Assembly: GCA_017474705.1 (NCBI GenBank)
Contig: JAFVHC010000247.1
Coordinates: 1 to 9,169, forward strand
Reading direction: 5' to 3'
DNA length: 9,169 nt
Source of the DNA: Bacillota bacterium
GTDB taxonomy: Bacteria; Bacillota; Clostridia; Lachnospirales; Bianqueaceae
Each line of letters begins with the position of its first letter. Within the stretch, counting starts at the first letter, position 1. This document shows, in pieces, positions 5,470-9,169 of this stretch. The position numbers and the translations under genes are program-made. The notes under the pieces are model-generated. The model worked only from the letters and a program-made list of their open reading frames with translations, had not been told where the DNA came from and ran no database searches.

Positions 5470-6222
5470 TTACTCCGTGATCGCCCAGACGCGGACCGGC
5501 AGGCCGACCGCACCTTTGATCTTCGGCCAGGCAGCGACCAGAACAGCACCGGCCGGCGCGACCTGATCCAGATTGCACAGGACCTCGATCTGCAGCTTGC
5601 CCTGCTCCAGGACGTAGCGCTCGCAGGCCAGATCCTCTGCCTTCGCCGCTTCCGCGGAAGCATCGGTATCCAGGGTCTCATGGCCATTTGCGGCCGCATT
5701 GCGCACTTCATAAATATACTTCAAAGCATCCAGGGACCAGCCGGGGAAGTTCTCGCTGCCGTCTTCCGCGATGCCGGAGAGGGCTTCCATATCCGGCCAG
5801 CGCTTGCTCCAATCGGTGCGCAGTGCAACGAAAGCGCCGTCTGGGATCGGACCGTATTCCGCTTCATAATCCTTGATATCCTGCGCGGTCACGGCATAAT
5901 GCACGTCCTCCGCCACTTTCTTGGTGATATCGACGACGCAGAGCGGGAAGACCGCGTCCATCACGCCGAACTCTTCCGACAGCGGCGCACCTTTGACAAA
6001 GTGGCCCGGGAAGTCGATGTGCGTACCGAACTGTCCGGGGAACTTGAAGGTCTGGATGCGGCACTCCAGCATCGGATTGCCCCAATCGAAAACCACCTTG
6101 CCCAGTTCCACGGATCCTTCCGGAATGCCGCTCCAATACGGGCTGTCATTGGTCAGTTCATGTGACAGTTCCACCCAGCGCAGTTTCTTTGCCTGCTCCA
6201 GTGCATCCCAAAGCTTATACAT
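5470..6222 (-). CDS. Cyclase-family protein (KynB/isatin hydrolase-like metal-dependent hydrolase)
   Basis: A 250-residue protein of the family that includes kynurenine formamidase KynB and isatin hydrolase (Pfam Cyclase). These are metal enzymes that usually hydrolyse amide or lactam bonds. The family signature H-x-G-T-H-x-D-x-P-x-H appears at residues 64-74 as QFGTHIDFPGH, with Gln64 in place of the first His. Other recognisable parts are ELSHELTNDSPYW near the start, FVALRTDWSKRWPD (about 131-144), GHETLDTDAS, and the C-terminal LCNLDQVAPAGAVLVAAWPK. As I recall, a large subfamily carries GQ(Y/F)GTH here, so the change is probably a subfamily trait and not damage. No signal peptide is seen. 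The start at ATG 6220-6222 has AAGGAGG six bases upstream. It lies 46 bp after the second ATPase gene with no terminator or clear promoter between, so it is probably part of the ABC operon. The substrate is unknown. Confidence 0.9.
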   Translation of the reverse strand: MYKLWDALEQAKKLRWVELSHELTNDSPYWSGIPEGSVELGKVVFDWGNPMLECRIQTFKFPGQFGTHIDFPGHFVKGAPLSEEFGVMDAVFPLCVVDITKKVAEDVHYAVTAQDIKDYEAEYGPIPDGAFVALRTDWSKRWPDMEALSGIAEDGSENFPGWSLDALKYIYEVRNAAANGHETLDTDASAEAAKAEDLACERYVLEQGKLQIEVLCNLDQVAPAGAVLVAAWPKIKGAVGLPVRVWAITE

Positions 6223-6268
6223 AATAAACCTCCTTATTTACACACCTACGGACGCCCCCGCAGATGAT

Positions 6269-7168
6269 TCATTCTGCCTCTGCCTCTACATGCACGGCCG
6301 GCTCATGCGACGGTGCACTTATGACGATGCGTCCATCCTCAAAATCCATACGGATCTTGTTGTCCGTGGCGCCAAGTTTATCCAGCAGTTCCCGCGGGAT
6401 CTGCACGCGCCCCGCCTTATCCAGGACCGCGAACTCTTCCTGCGTCTCATCGAACATGGTGACCTGGTCCAGCCGGTCCGCATAGCTCTGCTTCACGATG
6501 AATTCGCTGCTGGTCTTGCCGTCGCGGATGGAGACCACGCGGTTGACCTTCTTGGCCAGCAGCCGGTCATGTGTGACGATGATGATCGTCAGTCCCAGCT
6601 CCTGGTTCAATTTACGGAACACATCCAGGATATAGGCGGCGGTCTTGGCATCGACCGAACCTGTAGGCTCATCCGCCAACAGGATCTTCGGACTGTTCGC
6701 CAAAGCGATGGCGATGGCGATGCGCTGCTGCTCACCGCCGGACAGCTGGCTCAATCGGCTGTCTTTTTTATGCTCCATGCCCACCAGTTCCAGCAGTTCC
6801 AGCGCCTTTTTGCGTCGTTCTTTCTCGCCCCCGAAGGCCATGGGCATTTCCACGTTCTCCACCGCCGTCAGATACGGCAGGAGATTGCGGCCGTTGTTCT
6901 GCCAGACGAACCCGACGGTCTTTTTCTTATATTCGACCAGTTCCTTCTCCGACATCTTGAACAAGTCCTTGCCGTCCACCATCAAGCGGCCGGCGGATGG
7001 ACGGTCCAAGCCGCCGATCATGTTCAGGAAGGTCGATTTACCGGATCCCGAATTACCAATGATGGCCATCAGTTCGCCGGCTTTGACTTCCAGTTCCAGG
7101 CCCTGCAGCGCCAGCACTTCCAGGTCCTCGGTCTTGTAGATCTTGACCAGGTTCTCACATACGATCAT
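6269..7168 (-). CDS. ABC transporter ATP-binding protein with C-terminal AbrB-like domain
   Basis: MacB/LolD-type ATPase of 299 residues that should energise the FtsX-type permease encoded upstream. Motifs: Walker A GNSGSGKS (38-45), Q-loop Gln90 in VWQNN, signature LSGGEQQ (142-148), Walker B ILLADE (162-167), H-loop His200 in VTHD. The ATPase domain ends near residue 222, and the remaining ~75 residues are extra. Residues 246-286 read FAVLDKAGRVQIPRELLDKL followed by GATDNKIRMDFEDGRIVISAP, the pattern of an AbrB/SpoVT/MazE swapped-hairpin domain; the tail is acidic (HVEAEAE). Start: the ATG at 7166-7168 follows the TGA of the preceding ATPase gene by four bases. Longer in-frame starts exist up to 7204 inside that gene, and a GGAGG there is too close to its ATG, so coupling to the upstream gene is more likely. 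Confidence 0.93.
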   Translation of the reverse strand: MIVCENLVKIYKTEDLEVLALQGLELEVKAGELMAIIGNSGSGKSTFLNMIGGLDRPSAGRLMVDGKDLFKMSEKELVEYKKKTVGFVWQNNGRNLLPYLTAVENVEMPMAFGGEKERRKKALELLELVGMEHKKDSRLSQLSGGEQQRIAIAIALANSPKILLADEPTGSVDAKTAAYILDVFRKLNQELGLTIIIVTHDRLLAKKVNRVVSIRDGKTSSEFIVKQSYADRLDQVTMFDETQEEFAVLDKAGRVQIPRELLDKLGATDNKIRMDFEDGRIVISAPSHEPAVHVEAEAE

Positions 7169-7172
7169 GTTC

Positions 7173-7847
7173 TCAGCCAACGCGCTCACCATCCTCCAGC
7201 TCATAGACCAGGTCGCCCAGCTCCATCAGACCCACGTCATGGGTCGTCATGACGATCGTGATGCCTTCCCGCTCGGTCAGCTCCCGGAAGATCTTCACAA
7301 CAGTCAAGGCCGTATTGGTATCCAGTTCCGCCGTCGGTTCGTCCGCAAACAAAACCTTGGGCTTATGAGCGATGGCTCTGGCGATCGCCACGCGCTGCTG
7401 TTCACCGCCGGACAGTTCCGCCGGCATATGGTCCGCCCGGTTTGCCAGGCCGACCAGCCGCAGGCATTCCATCGTCCGTTCCGCCCGGTCTCCCTCATAT
7501 TTCGCCAGGCGCAGGGCGAAATCCACGTTCTCAAACGCCGTCATCATGGGGATCAGAGCTACGGACTGGAATACGAAGCCGATCTGCTTCCGGCGGATCT
7601 TCTCTTTTTCCAGAGCGGAATGCCGTGTGAGATCCACCCCATCAAAGAAGATCGTCCCCTCGGTCGGATCATCCAGAAGGCCTAGGATGTTCATCAATGT
7701 GGTCTTACCGGAACCGGAACGGCCCCTGAGGATCGTCAGTTTCCCTTCGGGGACTGTGAGCGAGATCCCGTTCAATGCCCAGAATACTTCTCCTCCGCCC
7801 GTAGGAAACCCACGTTTGATATCTTTTACTTCGATCATGTCACTCAT
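7173..7847 (-). CDS. ABC transporter ATP-binding protein (MacB/LolD type)
   Basis: ATPase subunit of 224 residues, the usual size for this class, with no extra domain. Motifs: Walker A GRSGSGKT (42-49), Q-loop Gln94 in FVFQS, signature LSGGEQQ (145-151), Walker B VLFADE (165-170), D-loop ELD, H-loop His203 in TTHD. The start ATG overlaps the permease stop as TAATG (7845-7849), and the ATG at 7836-7838 (Met4) is a weaker alternative. The gene ends four bases before the second ATPase. The two ATPases are clearly different in sequence, so they may form a heterodimer beneath one large permease, or serve alternative complexes. Such systems often export lipids, lipoproteins or peptides, or act mechanically at the cell envelope; nothing here fixes the substrate. 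Confidence 0.95.
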   Translation of the reverse strand: MSDMIEVKDIKRGFPTGGGEVFWALNGISLTVPEGKLTILRGRSGSGKTTLMNILGLLDDPTEGTIFFDGVDLTRHSALEKEKIRRKQIGFVFQSVALIPMMTAFENVDFALRLAKYEGDRAERTMECLRLVGLANRADHMPAELSGGEQQRVAIARAIAHKPKVLFADEPTAELDTNTALTVVKIFRELTEREGITIVMTTHDVGLMELGDLVYELEDGERVG

Positions 7848-9169
7848 TAGTCTTCACCCAGTTTCAATGCCTGTGCGATCTGGATCTTGTGGATCAATAT
7901 GCTGATCGCTGCCATACACACGGCAACGACGATACCGACCACGAGATAGAGACGCAGCGTGTCCGCCGATGCCTGCACGACTTCCAGCGGGATGACGGTA
8001 TCTTCCGACGTGTAGGCAAGCTGCACCATCGGGACATACAGTCGGGCGGCGATCTTACCGATCACAGCGCCCATGACCAGAGCTATACCGGAAATAAACA
8101 GCTGCTCATTGCCCAGCATCGCCAGGATCTCACGCATCGACATGCCCATCGCCCGGAAAATACCGAATTGCAGCTCGCGTGCTCGGATCGAAAGGATCCA
8201 GAAGATGAGGAATCCGACTGCGCAGAGGATCAGGACGACGATGAAGCCGACGGTCAGGATGCCGTTGGTGCCTTGGGTGACCGGATCGTTCTTCCAACGG
8301 ATCAGGTCTGCCTTGGTATCCTTGAAGGTGGCGAAGCGGATGCCGCGCTCCGATGCCCAATCATAGATCGGCTGTGTCGATCCATCGATCTTCATCCAGA
8401 TCTCATAGGGGAAGACATCCCACTGGGACTGGACCTGGTCGAAGTTCGCGATGATCTGGTAATGATCACTGGTCCTGTTCAGATCGCTGGTGGGGATCTT
8501 CGACCGGTAGGCAGGCCAGTAATCGACAAACCCGCAGATGATACCTTGCGCATGGCCGTGATTGCCGTAGTATTGAACGCTGTCACCGATCTCAACGCCC
8601 AGCTTTTCCCGGGCATTCGAGGACATAAGGATCCCGTTGGGATTCCGTGACATGGCGTTGAGATAATTATACCAGTGGATCGGCAGCAGCCCGTCCTTGA
8701 ACCATGCGGTATTACCGAATTCTTTGGTGTTGATGGCCATCACGGAGATGCCTTTCAGGCTGCCGTTCGGACCCATGACCGTAATGGTATCGTTCAGGAC
8801 CCGCGTCATACTGGCAACGTTTTCGATATCCTCATACTTGCTGAAATCCGGTTCGATGTAATCCCCGGTCTCACCCATGACGCCGGTATTTTCCCATTTT
8901 TCTTTGATCACGATGTCGGCACCGTTCATGTAGCTGATCCGCTGTTCACCGTTGACGTTGATGGTGCGCGCGGCCTGCGCATTGAAGATACCCAGCGACA
9001 TCGTCATGATCAGGAAGACCATCAGGAAACCTTGGTTGCCGCGGTCTCTTAAGATATGCAGGAACGAAGCATACAAAGCCGGAGACCAGTGTTTCCGCCC
9101 GATCAGATAGATCAGTTTCACAAGAAGCGGGAAGATCCTGAGGACCAGAAGACCAGCTCCGAGAATGAA
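7847..9169 (-). CDS. FtsX/MacB-type ABC transporter permease, C-terminal part (5' end outside window)
   Basis: Membrane subunit of the ABC system. The frame is open to the window edge, giving 440 residues. A GTG at 9119-9121 could be taken as a start, but upstream in-frame codons read FILGAGLLVLRIFPLLVKLI, a continuous hydrophobic segment, and no ribosome binding site precedes the GTG, so the gene almost certainly continues outside. Counting from the edge: hydrophobic segment at 1-24, WSPALY motif at about 28-33, a membrane helix at about 47-66 (GFLMVFLIMTMSLGIF), an extracytoplasmic region at about 70-300, then the FtsX domain with helices near 304-328, 355-377 and 407-427. The cytoplasmic loop RARELQFGIFRAMGMS (329-344) is the usual contact with the ATPases. 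The likely full protein has two FtsX-like halves. The stop overlaps the next gene's ATG. Confidence 0.92.
   Translation of the reverse strand, partial: FILGAGLLVLRIFPLLVKLIYLIGRKHWSPALYASFLHILRDRGNQGFLMVFLIMTMSLGIFNAQAARTINVNGEQRISYMNGADIVIKEKWENTGVMGETGDYIEPDFSKYEDIENVASMTRVLNDTITVMGPNGSLKGISVMAINTKEFGNTAWFKDGLLPIHWYNYLNAMSRNPNGILMSSNAREKLGVEIGDSVQYYGNHGHAQGIICGFVDYWPAYRSKIPTSDLNRTSDHYQIIANFDQVQSQWDVFPYEIWMKIDGSTQPIYDWASERGIRFATFKDTKADLIRWKNDPVTQGTNGILTVGFIVVLILCAVGFLIFWILSIRARELQFGIFRAMGMSMREILAMLGNEQLFISGIALVMGAVIGKIAARLYVPMVQLAYTSEDTVIPLEVVQASADTLRLYLVVGIVVAVCMAAISILIHKIQIAQALKLGED

Noticed and set aside
4784..5566. 260-codon plus-strand ORF opposite the lipoprotein
   Set aside because: The minus-strand reading has a signal peptide, lipobox and ribosome binding site; this one has none.
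5465..5578. 38-codon N-terminal extension of the lipoprotein
   Set aside because: It would bury the lipoprotein signal peptide behind an Arg/Gly-rich segment that is just another frame of the cyclase gene.
5921..7252. 443-codon plus-strand ORF opposite the cyclase and ATPase genes
   Set aside because: It is antisense to clear family members and crosses their boundaries; its translation is rich in His/Gln with no domain pattern.
7889..8650. 253-codon plus-strand ORF opposite the permease
   Set aside because: It is a shadow of the permease, with a low-complexity Asp/His-rich translation typical of antisense to a membrane protein.

Overview
The window looks like chromosomal DNA from a Bacillota (Firmicutes) bacterium of moderate GC. 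The signs are strong Shine-Dalgarno sequences (GGAGGTGAT, AAGGAGG), sigma-A-like promoters with 17-nt spacers, U-tract hairpin terminators, and a glyceraldehyde-3-phosphate dehydrogenase C-terminus of the clostridial/erysipelotrichial kind. Erysipelotrichaceae-like is a guess from memory and not proven. I see no rRNA, tRNA, CRISPR array, insertion sequence or phage gene.

Layout. (1) Bases 1-400: the 3' end of gap on the plus strand and its terminator. (2) Bases 397-1036: a long intergenic stretch. It opens with a tandem, hairpin-rich repeat (397-690), continues as AT-rich sequence with one inverted repeat, and contains a possible 22-codon minus-strand gene (933-1001). (3) Bases 1037-4505, all minus strand: a module reading, in transcription order, YajO-like aldo/keto reductase, second aldo/keto reductase, SnoaL/NTF2-like small protein, then a LysR-type regulator with its own promoter. 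(4) Bases 4541-9169, all minus strand: a 5'-truncated FtsX/MacB-type ABC permease, two ABC ATPases, a cyclase-family (metal-dependent hydrolase) protein and a beta-propeller-like lipoprotein. These are tightly spaced or overlapping, apart from a 46-bp gap before the cyclase, and end at a terminator at 4447-4490. One ATPase carries a C-terminal AbrB/SpoVT-like domain.

How it fits together. The most striking structure is a 65-bp control module present twice, at 1032-1096 and 4441-4505. In both copies a LysR-type T-N11-A dyad (ATAAG-N5-CTTAT or a close variant) lies exactly 21 nt upstream of a TTGATK -35 box, followed by a 17-nt spacer and a TATACT -10. This puts the dyad centre near -64, the classic LysR recognition position. 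In both copies the -35 sits in the loop of a hairpin that is also the terminator of the preceding gene. The two stems have different sequences but both pair. One copy drives the reductase operon. The other overlaps the stop codon of lysR and points at the 22-codon ORF, which has an excellent Shine-Dalgarno. The simplest reading is that the local LysR protein controls both the reductase operon and a short unannotated transcript or peptide. The ABC operon is physically adjacent but separately terminated.
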